DNA of 64,000 nucleotides from Streptomyces durocortorensis (GTDB lineage Bacteria > Actinomycetota > Actinomycetes > Streptomycetales > Streptomycetaceae): positions 4,588,001 through 4,652,000 of the forward strand of contig NZ_CP134500.1 in NCBI RefSeq assembly GCF_031760065.1, given 5' to 3'. Positions within the stretch are counted from its first letter, which is position 1. The number at the start of each line of letters is the position of its first letter. The position numbers and the translations under genes are program-made. Under the pieces are notes generated by a model. It had not been told where the DNA came from and did not search any database. It worked only from the letters and a program-made list of their open reading frames with translations. Positions 1-7,637 of the stretch are shown here, one piece after another.

Positions 1-2
1 TG

Positions 3-410
3 GTCGGCGCGTCCGGCAAGGTCACCGTCCGCAGCCCCTGGCTCATGGACCCGAAGCTGCCGTTCGACCCGAAGCCCGGCAACAACACCGCGTGGACGAT
101 CGTGAACGGTGAGGGCAGCGGCGGCGACTCCGGCTCCACGACGGACGGGGCCGACGGCGGCTCCGGCGAACCGTCCACCCCGCCGACCACGGCCCCGTCG
201 GCGACCCCGTCCGGCACCTCCGGCACCTCGGCGTCCACCACGTCCGGCGGCAGCTCGGCGGGCACGGCCGGGGGCTCCGGCGGCGGGGGCAGCCTCGCCT
301 CGACGGGGTCGATCGCCCTGATCGCCTCGGGCACGGCGGCCGCGGCGCTGGCGGCGGGCCTGGTGCTCTTCGTGGCGTCCCGGCGACGGGCAGCGCGACA
401 GGCGGCCTGA
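3..410 (+). CDS. LAxTG-anchored surface protein, C-terminal part
   Basis: Only the last 135 codons are present; the gene begins before the window. The visible part is a short folded segment, a long Gly/Ser/Thr/Pro-rich wall-spanning linker, the pentapeptide LASTG (bases 294-308), about 23 hydrophobic residues and an Arg-rich tail (SRRRAAR). This is a cell-wall sorting signal. LAxTG is the form used by class E sortases in Streptomyces, as in the long chaplins, so the protein is probably linked to peptidoglycan on the outer surface. The function of its N-terminal domain cannot be read. Two hairpins follow the stop codon. Confidence 0.8.
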   Translation, partial: VGASGKVTVRSPWLMDPKLPFDPKPGNNTAWTIVNGEGSGGDSGSTTDGADGGSGEPSTPPTTAPSATPSGTSGTSASTTSGGSSAGTAGGSGGGGSLASTGSIALIASGTAAAALAAGLVLFVASRRRAARQAA

Positions 411-430
411 CCAGGGGCTGTCGCAGAGGT

Positions 431-458
431 GGGCGGAGGAGGGAACAGGCCTCCGCCC
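431..458 (+). terminator. Hairpin after surface-protein gene
   Basis: GGGCGGAGG (431-439) pairs perfectly with CCTCCGCCC (450-458) across a 10-base loop, 20 bases after the stop codon. There is no T-run, which is usual for Streptomyces terminators. Confidence 0.5.
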
Positions 459-470
459 GATACGTTCCGA

Positions 471-505
471 TGCGGCCGACCCGGGCGTCCCCGGGGTCGG
501 CCGCA
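471..505 (+). terminator. Second hairpin after surface-protein gene
   Basis: TGCGGCCGACCCGG (471-484) pairs with 491-505 with one bulged base and a 6-base loop. It is a second strong stem in tandem with the previous hairpin. Confidence 0.5.
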
Positions 506-770
506 CATGGGGTGACCGGGCTGCTGTCCCCTGCGGACCGGTCACATGAGCCGGGATGCGGTCCCACGGCGCACCTCGCGGTACGCCACACGTCCCGGCG
601 GAGCCACGCGTGGTTTTCCTACCGATGCCGCCCCTGGTTGGCACGGACACCGGGACCAACGAAGACACCGCCGCCCCGGTCACGCGCCGTACGGGTGAGA
701 CGGGGTCCGAACGCAGATACGGGCCATGTCCGGCGGGCGGAGAACCGTTCCCTCCCCGAGGGCCTGTCGT

Positions 771-798
771 CAGACTCCCGCCTGCCGGGCGGCGTCTG
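771..798 (-). terminator. Hairpin after chorismate mutase
   Basis: Arms 771-782 and 787-798 pair with one mismatch around a 4-base loop, about 30 bases beyond the stop codon of the minus-strand chorismate mutase gene. Confidence 0.5.
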
Positions 799-829
799 GC
801 CCCGGGGGTGTCCGGCGGCCCGTACGGGC

Positions 830-1132
830 TCACACCCGGCCGCGGCACAGCTCCAGGAGCGTCATCGCGAGCGCGGTGCCCGGCTTGCCCAGCGCGTCCC
901 TGTAGTGGCCGAGCACGGCGGTCTCGCGGGAGAGGTTGACCCGGCGGCCGCCCGAGGTGATCCGGGCCTCCTGGATCACCGCCGAGACGGCCATCCGTTC
1001 CTGGACGAGCCCGATGATCCGGTCGTCGAGGGTGTCGATGCGTTCCCGGGCGCCGCCGATCAGGGTGGCGGCCTCGTCGGTGCGGGCCCCGGTGCGCTCG
1101 GCGGCGGTGGCGGCGGTGCTGGTGCTGCTCAT
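830..1132 (-). CDS. Chorismate mutase (AroQ type)
   Basis: 100-residue all-helical chorismate mutase, which converts chorismate to prephenate, the committed step to phenylalanine and tyrosine. The sequence runs through the typical first helix (ARERIDTLDDRIIGLVQERM, about residues 28-47), an Arg-rich middle segment (GGRRVNLSRE) and a final LLELCRGRV helix, the length and layout of stand-alone actinobacterial AroQ enzymes. The ATG has a GGGAG Shine-Dalgarno site about 8 bases upstream. Upstream lie a strong hairpin and a tiny Phe/Tyr-containing reading frame, which suggest control by ribosome-mediated attenuation. It faces away from guaA. Confidence 0.88.
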   Translation of the reverse strand: MSSTSTAATAAERTGARTDEAATLIGGARERIDTLDDRIIGLVQERMAVSAVIQEARITSGGRRVNLSRETAVLGHYRDALGKPGTALAMTLLELCRGRV

Positions 1133-1190
1133 GGTGGTGACTCCCGGTGGGTGGCGACCCCCCGGGGCGCGAGGACCCGGACACGCAGAA

Positions 1191-1216
1191 CGCCCCGGGC
1201 CTGTCGGCCCGGGGCG
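1191..1216 (-). terminator. Putative attenuator hairpin upstream of chorismate mutase
   Basis: CGCCCCGGGCC (1191-1201) and GGCCCGGGGCG (1206-1216) form a perfect 11-bp stem with a 4-base loop. It sits between the leader-peptide stop codon (1241) and the chorismate mutase start (1132), the position expected of an attenuator terminator. There is no T-run. Its regulatory role is inferred. Confidence 0.6.
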
Positions 1217-1240
1217 CCTGGAACGTTGCTTGTCAGTAGC

Positions 1241-1312
1241 TCAAGCAGCACGACCATGGCAGCCGGCGGGCCGGATGCCATAGGTAAAGACGAAGGTCGT
1301 GTGCTGACGCAT
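1241..1312 (-). CDS. Putative Phe/Tyr leader peptide of chorismate mutase
   Basis: A 23-codon frame reads [20 protein letters not shown] followed by RAA and a stop. Phe, Phe and Tyr fall within five codons (FVFTY), both end products of the chorismate mutase branch. A possible promoter (TTGGCG, 18 bases, CATACT) ends 7 bases before the ATG, so the transcript would be leaderless, as is common for small actinobacterial leader peptides. A strong hairpin follows 24 bases after the stop. The peptide would act only by ribosome position: stalling at scarce Phe or Tyr would prevent the terminator from forming. Not proven; the reading frame is also part of a longer chance open frame. Confidence 0.55.
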   Translation of the reverse strand: MRQHTTFVFTYGIRPAGCHGRAA

Positions 1313-1349
1313 GGGGGACAGTATGGCCCCGCCCCCGAGGACCCGCCAA
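1312..1349 (-). promoter_or_regulatory. Candidate promoter of the leader-peptide/chorismate mutase transcript
   Basis: On the minus strand, TTGGCG (1344-1349) is followed after 18 bases by CATACT (1320-1325), and 7 bases later by the leader ATG. This is a reasonable vegetative promoter giving a leaderless start. Confidence 0.4.
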
Positions 1350-1381
1350 AGCGGGGCCCGCATCGTGAGACGCCCGGCTCG

Positions 1382-1410
1382 GCGGAGGGTCCGCGCGCGG
1401 CCGGTAGAAT
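1382..1410 (+). promoter_or_regulatory. Candidate guaA promoter
   Basis: TAGAAT at 1405-1410 is a good -10 hexamer 42 bases before the guaA GTG. No convincing -35 hexamer is seen 17-18 bases upstream, so the assignment rests on the -10 alone. Confidence 0.3.
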
Positions 1411-1451
1411 CGGGAGAACCGACCCCCTCATCACCGCCGGAAGGCCGCCCC

Positions 1452-3038
1452 GTGCCAGCAGCACCCCCCGCCGCCCCCGACACCACGGCCGACGTGGTCC
1501 TGGTTGTCGACTTCGGCGCGCAGTACGCCCAGCTCATCGCCCGCCGTGTCCGTGAGGCCCGGGTCTACAGCGAGATCGTCCCGTCCACCATGCCGGTGGC
1601 CGAGATGCTGGCCAAGAACCCCCGCGCGATCATCCTCTCCGGCGGCCCCTCGTCGGTGTACGCGGAGGGCGCGCCGTCCCTGGACCGCTCGCTCTTCGAG
1701 GCCGGGGTCCCCGTCTTCGGCATGTGCTACGGCTTCCAGCTGATGGCCACCACGCTCGGCGGCACGGTCGACGACAACGGCGCGCGCGAGTACGGCCGCA
1801 CCCCGCTGCACGTCACGAAGGCGGGCTCGACGCTCTTCGAGGGCACGCCCACCGAGCAGCCGGTGTGGATGTCGCACGGCGACGCCTGCTCGGCGGCCCC
1901 CGAGGGCTTCACCGTCACCGCCTCCACGGACGTGGTCCCGGTCGCGGCCTTCGAGAACGACGAGAAGAAGCTCTACGGCGTCCAGTACCACCCCGAGGTC
2001 CTGCACTCCACGCACGGCCAGCAGGTCCTGGAGCACTTCCTCTACCGCGGCGCGGGCATCGAGCCGAACTGGACCACCACCAACGTGGTCGAGGAGCAGG
2101 TCGCCCTCATCCGCGAGCAGGTCGGCACCAAGCGCGCCATCTGCGGCCTCTCCGGAGGCGTCGACTCCGCGGTCGCCGCCGCCCTCGTGCAGAAGGCCAT
2201 CGGCTCCCAGCTCACCTGCGTGTACGTCGACCACGGGCTGATGCGCAAGGGCGAGACCGAGCAGGTCGAGAAGGACTTCGTGGCCGCGACCGGTGCGAAG
2301 CTGAAGGTGGTCGACGCGGAGAAGCGCTTCCTCGACGCCCTGGCCGGGGTCTCCGACCCGGAGCAGAAGCGGAAGATCATCGGCCGCGAGTTCATCCGCG
2401 TCTTCGAGCAGGCCCAGCTGGAGATCCTCCAGGAGGACGGGCCCGAGGTCGCCTTCCTGGTCCAGGGCACGCTCTACCCGGACGTCGTCGAGTCCGGCGG
2501 CGGCACCGGCACCGCCAACATCAAGTCCCACCACAACGTCGGCGGCCTCCCCGACGACATCGAGTTCCAGCTCGTCGAGCCGCTGCGCCAGCTGTTCAAG
2601 GACGAGGTCCGGATGGTCGGCCAGGAGCTGGGCCTCCCCGAGGAGATCGTCCAGCGCCAGCCGTTCCCCGGCCCCGGCCTCGGCATCCGCATCGTCGGCG
2701 AGGTCACCAAGGACCGCCTGGACCTGCTCCGTGAGGCCGACGCCATCGCCCGCGAGGAGCTGACGGCGGCCGGCCTGGACCGTGACATCTGGCAGTGCCC
2801 GGTGGTCCTCCTCGCCGACGTCCGCTCGGTCGGCGTCCAGGGCGACGGCCGCACCTACGGCCACCCGATCGTCCTGCGCCCGGTCTCCTCCGAGGACGCC
2901 ATGACGGCCGACTGGTCGCGCCTGCCGTACGAGACGCTGGCGAAGATCTCCACCCGCATCACCAACGAGGTCGCCGACGTCAACCGCGTCGTCCTCGACG
3001 TGACGAGCAAGCCGCCGGGGACGATCGAATGGGAGTGA
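1452..3038 (+). CDS. guaA: GMP synthase (glutamine-hydrolysing)
   Basis: 528 residues. GuaA converts XMP, ATP and glutamine to GMP in the cytoplasm. The N-terminal class I glutamine amidotransferase domain (about 14-205) carries the nucleophile Cys92 (GMCYG) with His180 and Glu182 (YHPEV). The ATP-pyrophosphatase domain starts with the P-loop SGGVDS (234-239), and the C-terminal dimerisation domain ends in KPPGTIEWE. The GTG at 1452 was chosen because it is preceded by GGAAGG at good spacing and gives the family length. An open frame extends 47 codons further upstream but runs through the promoter region. It is divergent from the chorismate mutase gene. Confidence 0.97.
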   Translation: MPAAPPAAPDTTADVVLVVDFGAQYAQLIARRVREARVYSEIVPSTMPVAEMLAKNPRAIILSGGPSSVYAEGAPSLDRSLFEAGVPVFGMCYGFQLMATTLGGTVDDNGAREYGRTPLHVTKAGSTLFEGTPTEQPVWMSHGDACSAAPEGFTVTASTDVVPVAAFENDEKKLYGVQYHPEVLHSTHGQQVLEHFLYRGAGIEPNWTTTNVVEEQVALIREQVGTKRAICGLSGGVDSAVAAALVQKAIGSQLTCVYVDHGLMRKGETEQVEKDFVAATGAKLKVVDAEKRFLDALAGVSDPEQKRKIIGREFIRVFEQAQLEILQEDGPEVAFLVQGTLYPDVVESGGGTGTANIKSHHNVGGLPDDIEFQLVEPLRQLFKDEVRMVGQELGLPEEIVQRQPFPGPGLGIRIVGEVTKDRLDLLREADAIAREELTAAGLDRDIWQCPVVLLADVRSVGVQGDGRTYGHPIVLRPVSSEDAMTADWSRLPYETLAKISTRITNEVADVNRVVLDVTSKPPGTIEWE

Positions 3039-3085
3039 CCTCCCCGCCCCCGGTGAGCCCGTAGGGCTTTCCCGGGTCAACGTCC

Positions 3086-3117
3086 ATGCCGTCGCTCATT
3101 CGTTTGGGCGGCGGCAT
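3086..3117 (+). terminator. Hairpin after guaA
   Basis: ATGCCGTCGC (3086-3095) pairs with GCGGCGGCAT (3108-3117), with one wobble pair and a 12-base loop, 48 bases after the guaA stop. Confidence 0.45.
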
Positions 3118-3176
3118 TGTCGTATCTGCTGGGTACGCTGAGTGAAGAGACGAGACTTCGGCGTATGGGAGTAATC

Positions 3177-3788
3177 ATGAGCGCCGCACCCAAGCCCGGG
3201 CTTGAGCAGCAGGAGCCGTACCGGTGGCCCGTTCCGCCGGAGGGCGGCTGGACGGCGGACGACCTCGACCGGATTCCGGGCCTCCCGCCCCACACCGAGC
3301 TGATCGACGGGAGTCTCGTCTTCATGAGTCCGCAGACCGCCTTCCACGGGCGTGCCATGCGTTTGTTCGAGAATGCCCTGCTGGACCAGGCGCCGGCACA
3401 TCTGGATGTCCTGCGCGAGATGACGATCAAACTGGACGAGAAGAACAGGCCGGAGCCGGACGTGCTGGTCTTCCCCGTCGAGGCGAACACAGGCCACCGC
3501 CAGACCTGGTTCCGCCCCGAGGACGTCGTGCTCGCCATTGAGGTGGTCTCGGACGATTCTGTGGAGCGTGATCGCGACGTCAAGCCCCGGAAGTACGCAG
3601 CCGCCGGAGTGCGGCACTTCTGGCGGGTGGAGGCGGACGACGAAGGACTGCCGATCGTCTATGTCTACGAACGCGACCCCGCGCTGGAGGTCTACGTGCC
3701 CACAGGCATCCACCGTGACAAGCTCACCCTGACGGTTCCGTTCCCGCTGGACATCGACCTCACGGCGATCAACCGGCGTCGGCCCTAG
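3177..3788 (+). CDS. Uma2-family (DUF820) putative nuclease
   Basis: 203 residues. Uma2 proteins have a PD-(D/E)XK restriction-endonuclease-like fold and are present in many paralogues in Streptomyces; their substrate is unknown. Family marks visible are the N-terminal PPEGGWTADDLDRIPGLPPHTELIDGSLVF-type block (described here by its ends only), EPDVLVF near residue 95, EVVSDDS near 122 and the Lys-rich RDVKPRKYAAAGV segment. Start ATG 3177 has GGGAG 6 bases upstream; an ATG 12 bases earlier is less well placed. Single gene, apparently transcribed alone. Confidence 0.85.
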   Translation: MSAAPKPGLEQQEPYRWPVPPEGGWTADDLDRIPGLPPHTELIDGSLVFMSPQTAFHGRAMRLFENALLDQAPAHLDVLREMTIKLDEKNRPEPDVLVFPVEANTGHRQTWFRPEDVVLAIEVVSDDSVERDRDVKPRKYAAAGVRHFWRVEADDEGLPIVYVYERDPALEVYVPTGIHRDKLTLTVPFPLDIDLTAINRRRP

Positions 3789-3832
3789 AAACCACTGGCA
3801 CCGCCTCCACTCCCCGTGCCAGGCTCCCCACC

Positions 3833-4588
3833 GTGTCCGCCGAAGAAGTCCGCGCCATCCTGTCCGCCGCCGGGAACCACCGCCTCACCTGGAACACCCC
3901 GCTCTCCGAAGGACACGCGGCCCGGCTCGTAGCCGCCTGCGCCCCCGCTCCCGGGGCACGGATCGTCGATCTCGGCTCCGGCTGGGGCGAGTTGCTGATG
4001 CGGCTCGTCGAAGCCGCGCCGGGGGCCGCCGGGGACGGCGTCGAGACCGACCCCGCCGCCGTGGCGCGCGGACGGAAGCTCGCCGAGGAGCGAGGGCTCG
4101 GTGACCGGGTGCGGTTCCACGAGGTGCCCGCCGCCGAGTGGGCCGAGGGCGGATACGACCTCGCCGTCTCCATCGGGTCCTCGCACGCCTGGCCCGGTAC
4201 GACCAGGGAGGCCCTGACCGCCCTGCGCGCCGCCGTACGGCCCGGAGGCCGGGTGCTCCTCGGCGAGGGGGTCTGGCTGAAGGCCCCGACGTCCGCCGCG
4301 CTGGAAGGGCTCGGGGCCGAGCCCGGGGACTTCGGGTCGCTGCTGGAGCTGATCCGGCTGGCGGAGTCCGTCGGACTGCACGCGCTCCAGGTCACCGTCG
4401 CCGACCAGCACGAATGGGACCTCTTCGAGTCGGAGGGTCCGATCGGGCGCGGGCAGCGCTGGGCGCTGGAGAACCCGGGCCATCCGCTGTACGGCGAGGT
4501 GATGGCCGAGGTCGACGCCCGCCGCACCGGCTACTACGCCGGCTACCGCTCGTATCTGGGCCTCGCCTACCTGGTGCTCAGCACCTGA
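3833..4588 (+). CDS. Class I SAM-dependent methyltransferase
   Basis: 251 residues. A Rossmann-type methyltransferase: motif I is IVDLGSGWGELL (about 45-56), followed by an acidic residue at the end of the second strand (VETDP) and the YDLAVSIGSSHAW motif IV region. The product after that (GGRVLLGEGVW) is motif VI-like. The C-terminus has a Tyr-rich stretch (TGYYAGYRSYLGLAY). The substrate is unknown. The GTG start is poorly supported by a Shine-Dalgarno site. It lies 44 bases after the Uma2 gene and may be cotranscribed with it. Confidence 0.8.
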   Translation: MSAEEVRAILSAAGNHRLTWNTPLSEGHAARLVAACAPAPGARIVDLGSGWGELLMRLVEAAPGAAGDGVETDPAAVARGRKLAEERGLGDRVRFHEVPAAEWAEGGYDLAVSIGSSHAWPGTTREALTALRAAVRPGGRVLLGEGVWLKAPTSAALEGLGAEPGDFGSLLELIRLAESVGLHALQVTVADQHEWDLFESEGPIGRGQRWALENPGHPLYGEVMAEVDARRTGYYAGYRSYLGLAYLVLST

Positions 4589-4668
4589 CCTGCGCCCCAC
4601 CCCTTTTCACCACCCCCACCCGGCGGTAACTTCCGGTCCCGTACGCCCTGGGAACCCGAGGAGCCGCC

Positions 4669-5460
4669 ATGTCAGAGCCGGTCGCCGTGCCCGCCGCCCC
4701 CGCCCCGATCCCCGTCGAACAGCTTCAGTTCGCGATGCCGCCCGTCCACGCGTCGCCGGGGGAGGAACGCGCGTACCGCAGGGAGCGGCTCGCGGGGGCA
4801 CTGCGGTTGTTCGGGCAGCTCGGGTACGAGGACGGGGTCTCCGGGCACATCACCGTGCGCGACCCGGAGCTGGAGGACTGCTTCTGGGTCAACCCGTTCG
4901 GCGCGCCCTTCGCCGACATCACCCCACAGGACCTGATCCTCGTCAACGGCGACGGGCAGGTCGTCCGGGGCCGCTTCCACGTCAACCAGGCCGCGTTCGC
5001 CGTGCACGCGGCGGTGCACCGGGCCCGGCCCGGCGCCGTGGCCGTCGCGCACACCCACTCCGTGCACGGGCGGGCCCTCGCCGCGCTCGGGGAGCCGGTC
5101 GAGCCGATCACCCAGGAATCCTGCGCCTTCTACGAGGACCACGCGCTGTACGACGCGTACACGGGCGTTGTCGTGGACGAGGAGGAAGGGCGGCGCATCG
5201 CCGACACGCTCGGGCCGCACAAGGCGGTCATCCTGCGCAACCACGGGCTGCTGACCGTCGGCGACTCCGTGGACGCGGCGGCCTGGTGGTTCCTGACCCT
5301 GGAGCGCGCCTGCCAGGTGCAGCTGCTGGCGCGGGCCGCCGGGAAGCCCGTGCTCATCGCGCACCAGGACGCCGTCACCACCCGCGAACACCTCGGCAGC
5401 GACCTGGTGGCCTGGATCAACTACCAGCCCCTGTGGCAGCGGGTCAGTCGAACATTCTGA
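4669..5460 (+). CDS. Class II aldolase/adducin-family protein
   Basis: 263 residues with the full class II aldolase fold seen in fuculose- and ribulose-phosphate aldolases. Zn-binding histidines are visible in AHTHSVHGRAL (about residue 126) and in ILRNHGLLTVG (about 190); Glu in the QESCAFYED segment could be catalytic. SGHITVRDP near residue 57 is the substrate-phosphate region. Family members also act on non-phosphorylated ketoacids, so the reaction cannot be assigned. The ATG has GAGGAG at good spacing. No linked sugar pathway is nearby. Confidence 0.85.
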   Translation: MSEPVAVPAAPAPIPVEQLQFAMPPVHASPGEERAYRRERLAGALRLFGQLGYEDGVSGHITVRDPELEDCFWVNPFGAPFADITPQDLILVNGDGQVVRGRFHVNQAAFAVHAAVHRARPGAVAVAHTHSVHGRALAALGEPVEPITQESCAFYEDHALYDAYTGVVVDEEEGRRIADTLGPHKAVILRNHGLLTVGDSVDAAAWWFLTLERACQVQLLARAAGKPVLIAHQDAVTTREHLGSDLVAWINYQPLWQRVSRTF

Positions 5461-5573
5461 CGGTCCGGGCCCGCCGGTCGCCCCGATGCGGGAACTCCTC
5501 GCCCGGTGCGGCACAATTCGCTGATATCGCAAGTGAGTTGGCTGTACCGGGGCGGGAAAGGGCGTAATCCTCC

Positions 5574-6842
5574 GTGGCGTTGGACGAGGCAAGGACGAGC
5601 GGCACCCACGGCGGCGGCTGCACCTGCGGCGACTGCCCGCACGGCGCGCGCGAAGGGCACCGGCGCGCCGTCGCGGCCTTCCTCGCCAAGCGCGACGAAC
5701 TGGCCGCGGGCAACGGCCTGCCCGCCGGGGTCGCCCAGTCCGCCTCCGCGTCCCGGCAGTGGGTCTCCGACGAGCTGACCGGCTCCGCCCGGACCGTCGC
5801 CGAACGGGCCCGGGAGGCCGGGGACGCCTGGCTCCACCAGGTGTGGCGGGGCACACTGTTCGCCGTGTGGGGTGCGGCCGGGGCCCTCCTCGTCGGCGCC
5901 TGCGTCACCGCGATCGGGGCCGGCTGGTCCACCGCCCGCACCGCCGGTCTGCTCGCTGCCCTCGTCACCGCCGGTCTGCTCACCGCCGCCGCCCGCTTCC
6001 ACCGCGCGCGCGGGGGCCTCCTCGCCCCGTTGATCGGCGAGGACAACCGGCTCTCCACCTCCCGGGCGGTTGCCGCCGCCTGGGTGCTGCTCGCCGTCTT
6101 CGCGGTTCTTGTTCTCGCACTCCAGCTGGCCGGGGCCGCCGACCCCTCCGACCGGGACGCGCTGATCGAGGGGCTCGACCTCGTACGGTCCGCCGGGGTG
6201 GTGACCGTGCTGGCGCTGGTGTGCGCGGTCGCCGTCCTCGTACGCCGCGTGGTGACCGTACGGGTGCTGGGCCAGCGCCTCCAGAAGCTGCGCGCGGACC
6301 GGCCGCGCGCAGCCGATCTGCTCACCGACGACTCGGGGCGCGGCTCCTTCACCGATGTGCAGTACGTGCTGGTCAGCGCCGTCGCCGTGCTGTTCGCCGC
6401 GGTCCGCCTGGCCCGCCGCCCCGAGCAGCTGCCCGATCTGCCGTGGGGGCTCGCGCTGCTGGTGGCCGTCTCGGCGGCGACCTACTTCGCCGGGAAGTAC
6501 ACGGAGGGCGGGCGTCCGGTCGTGCTGTCCGTCGTCCGGGCCCGGGAGGCCGGGGACCTGGACGCGCCGATCCGGACCGGCGACGACATCGAGATCCGGG
6601 GTGCGGGCTTCGTGCCGCCCGGCGCGGGCAGCCCCGACCGGCTGGCCCGGCTCGTCGTCCGCATCGGCACGGTCCACGTCCATGTCCCCCTCATCCCGGT
6701 CGCCGGAGGCTTCGCCAACCCGGCCGACACCGTCCTGACCGTGCCCGTCCCGGTCGAGGTGGAGCCGGGCACTGTGGACGTCCAGGTCGTCACCGCCGCC
6801 GGGGTGGAGACCAACCGCTGCCCGATCGACGTCACGGACTGA
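5574..6842 (+). CDS. Membrane protein with N-terminal Cys cluster and C-terminal beta domain
   Basis: 422 residues, not assigned to a known family. The N-terminus carries GGGCTCGDCPHG (CxCxxC plus His), a possible metal site, then a charged helix. Hydrophobic segments follow at about 97-120, 124-142, 165-187, 205-228, 263-280 and 290-307. The last 100 residues are Val-rich beta sequence (IEIRGAGFVPPG ... VDVQVVTAAGVETN) resembling an IPT/TIG-type immunoglobulin-like domain. GTG start with a weak ribosome site. It stands between the aldolase and DoxX genes, on the same strand as both. Confidence 0.7.
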   Translation: MALDEARTSGTHGGGCTCGDCPHGAREGHRRAVAAFLAKRDELAAGNGLPAGVAQSASASRQWVSDELTGSARTVAERAREAGDAWLHQVWRGTLFAVWGAAGALLVGACVTAIGAGWSTARTAGLLAALVTAGLLTAAARFHRARGGLLAPLIGEDNRLSTSRAVAAAWVLLAVFAVLVLALQLAGAADPSDRDALIEGLDLVRSAGVVTVLALVCAVAVLVRRVVTVRVLGQRLQKLRADRPRAADLLTDDSGRGSFTDVQYVLVSAVAVLFAAVRLARRPEQLPDLPWGLALLVAVSAATYFAGKYTEGGRPVVLSVVRAREAGDLDAPIRTGDDIEIRGAGFVPPGAGSPDRLARLVVRIGTVHVHVPLIPVAGGFANPADTVLTVPVPVEVEPGTVDVQVVTAAGVETNRCPIDVTD

Positions 6843-6954
6843 CCACCGCTTTCTCCCACCTCCTTCCGCTGAATGCCCCGCAACCCTGGTGAGCAGCGCG
6901 CCGAAGGCGTACGTATGGTCAAGCGACGGAACACCGGGAAGCGGGGCAGTGGTC

Positions 6955-7467
6955 ATGCACAGCTACGACGGCAGCGGTTCGTACGGACTGGGCGAGCGCA
7001 GGACGCTGAGGGAGCAGGCGCGTACATACGCCCTGCTGCCGCTGCGGATCTTCCTCGGCGTCACCTTCGTCTACGCGGGCCTCGACAAGCTCACGGACAG
7101 CGCCTTCCTGTCCGCCGACGGCGCCGGGTCCATCGGCGAGATGATGCGCGGGGTGCGTGACTCCTCCGCGATCCCCGCCCTCGTCGACCTGGCCCTCAAG
7201 AACCCGGAGGGCTTCGGCTACGCCATCGCGACCGGCGAACTCCTCGTCGGCCTCGGCACCCTCGTCGGCCTCTGGGCCAGGCTCGCGGCGCTCGGCGGCG
7301 CGCTGATCTCGCTGAGCCTCTGGCTCACCGTGAGCTGGCAGGCCACCCCGTACTACTACGGCAACGATCTGCCCTATCTGATGGCGTGGCTGCCGCTGCT
7401 GCTCGCCGGGGCCCCGATGTTCTCCGCCGACGCCTTCCTCGCCTCACGCCGGCGCCGGACCATGTAG
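6955..7467 (+). CDS. DoxX-family membrane protein
   Basis: 170 residues from the chosen ATG. Four predicted membrane helices, the first in LLPLRIFLGVTFVYAGLDKL (about 21-40), which is the DoxX signature, then TGELLVGLGTLVGLWARLAAL and two more. DoxX proteins are inner-membrane proteins linked in mycobacteria to thiol-redox complexes with SodA and SseA; the function here is unproved. A GTG at 6889 would add 22 residues, but these do not resemble the family. The 3' end overlaps the convergent small gene at 7374-7637 by 94 bases. Confidence 0.75.
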   Translation: MHSYDGSGSYGLGERRTLREQARTYALLPLRIFLGVTFVYAGLDKLTDSAFLSADGAGSIGEMMRGVRDSSAIPALVDLALKNPEGFGYAIATGELLVGLGTLVGLWARLAALGGALISLSLWLTVSWQATPYYYGNDLPYLMAWLPLLLAGAPMFSADAFLASRRRRTM

Positions 7468-7637
7468 GCGACCCAGGTCACCGTAGCGGCCAGCCACAGA
7501 CCGCCGAAGAGCAGCGGGAAGAAGAACGTCCAGGGGACCTCCCACGCCCCGGCGGCGTCGGCCGCGTACCCGCCCGCCAGAGCCAGCATGGCCAGACCCG
7601 CCACCGCGCGTCCCGGCCGGAATTCATGACGCAGCAC
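7374..7637 (-). CDS. Small two-helix membrane protein downstream of esrI
   Basis: 87 residues from GTG 7637, which overlaps the end of the PspC gene by 14 bases, so translation is probably coupled. Two hydrophobic helices (AVAGLAMLALAGGYAADAAG and WTFFFPLLFGGLWLAATVTWVAYM) precede a basic RRRREARK tail. No family recognised. Its 3' end runs antisense into the last 94 bases of the DoxX gene. Position suggests an accessory of the PspC protein. Confidence 0.6.
   Translation of the reverse strand: MLRHEFRPGRAVAGLAMLALAGGYAADAAGAWEVPWTFFFPLLFGGLWLAATVTWVAYMVRRRREARKASAENIGAPASSSGSHAIR

Larger units (their letters stand above)
411..829. other. Intergenic region with convergent terminators
   Basis: This gap separates two convergent genes. 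It holds two hairpins on the side of the surface-protein gene and one on the side of the chorismate mutase gene. Open frames here lack Shine-Dalgarno sites and a coding look. Nothing else was recognised. Confidence 0.6.

Noticed and set aside
1431..3080. A 549-codon open frame antisense to guaA
   Set aside because: Mirror frame of guaA with no conserved domain.
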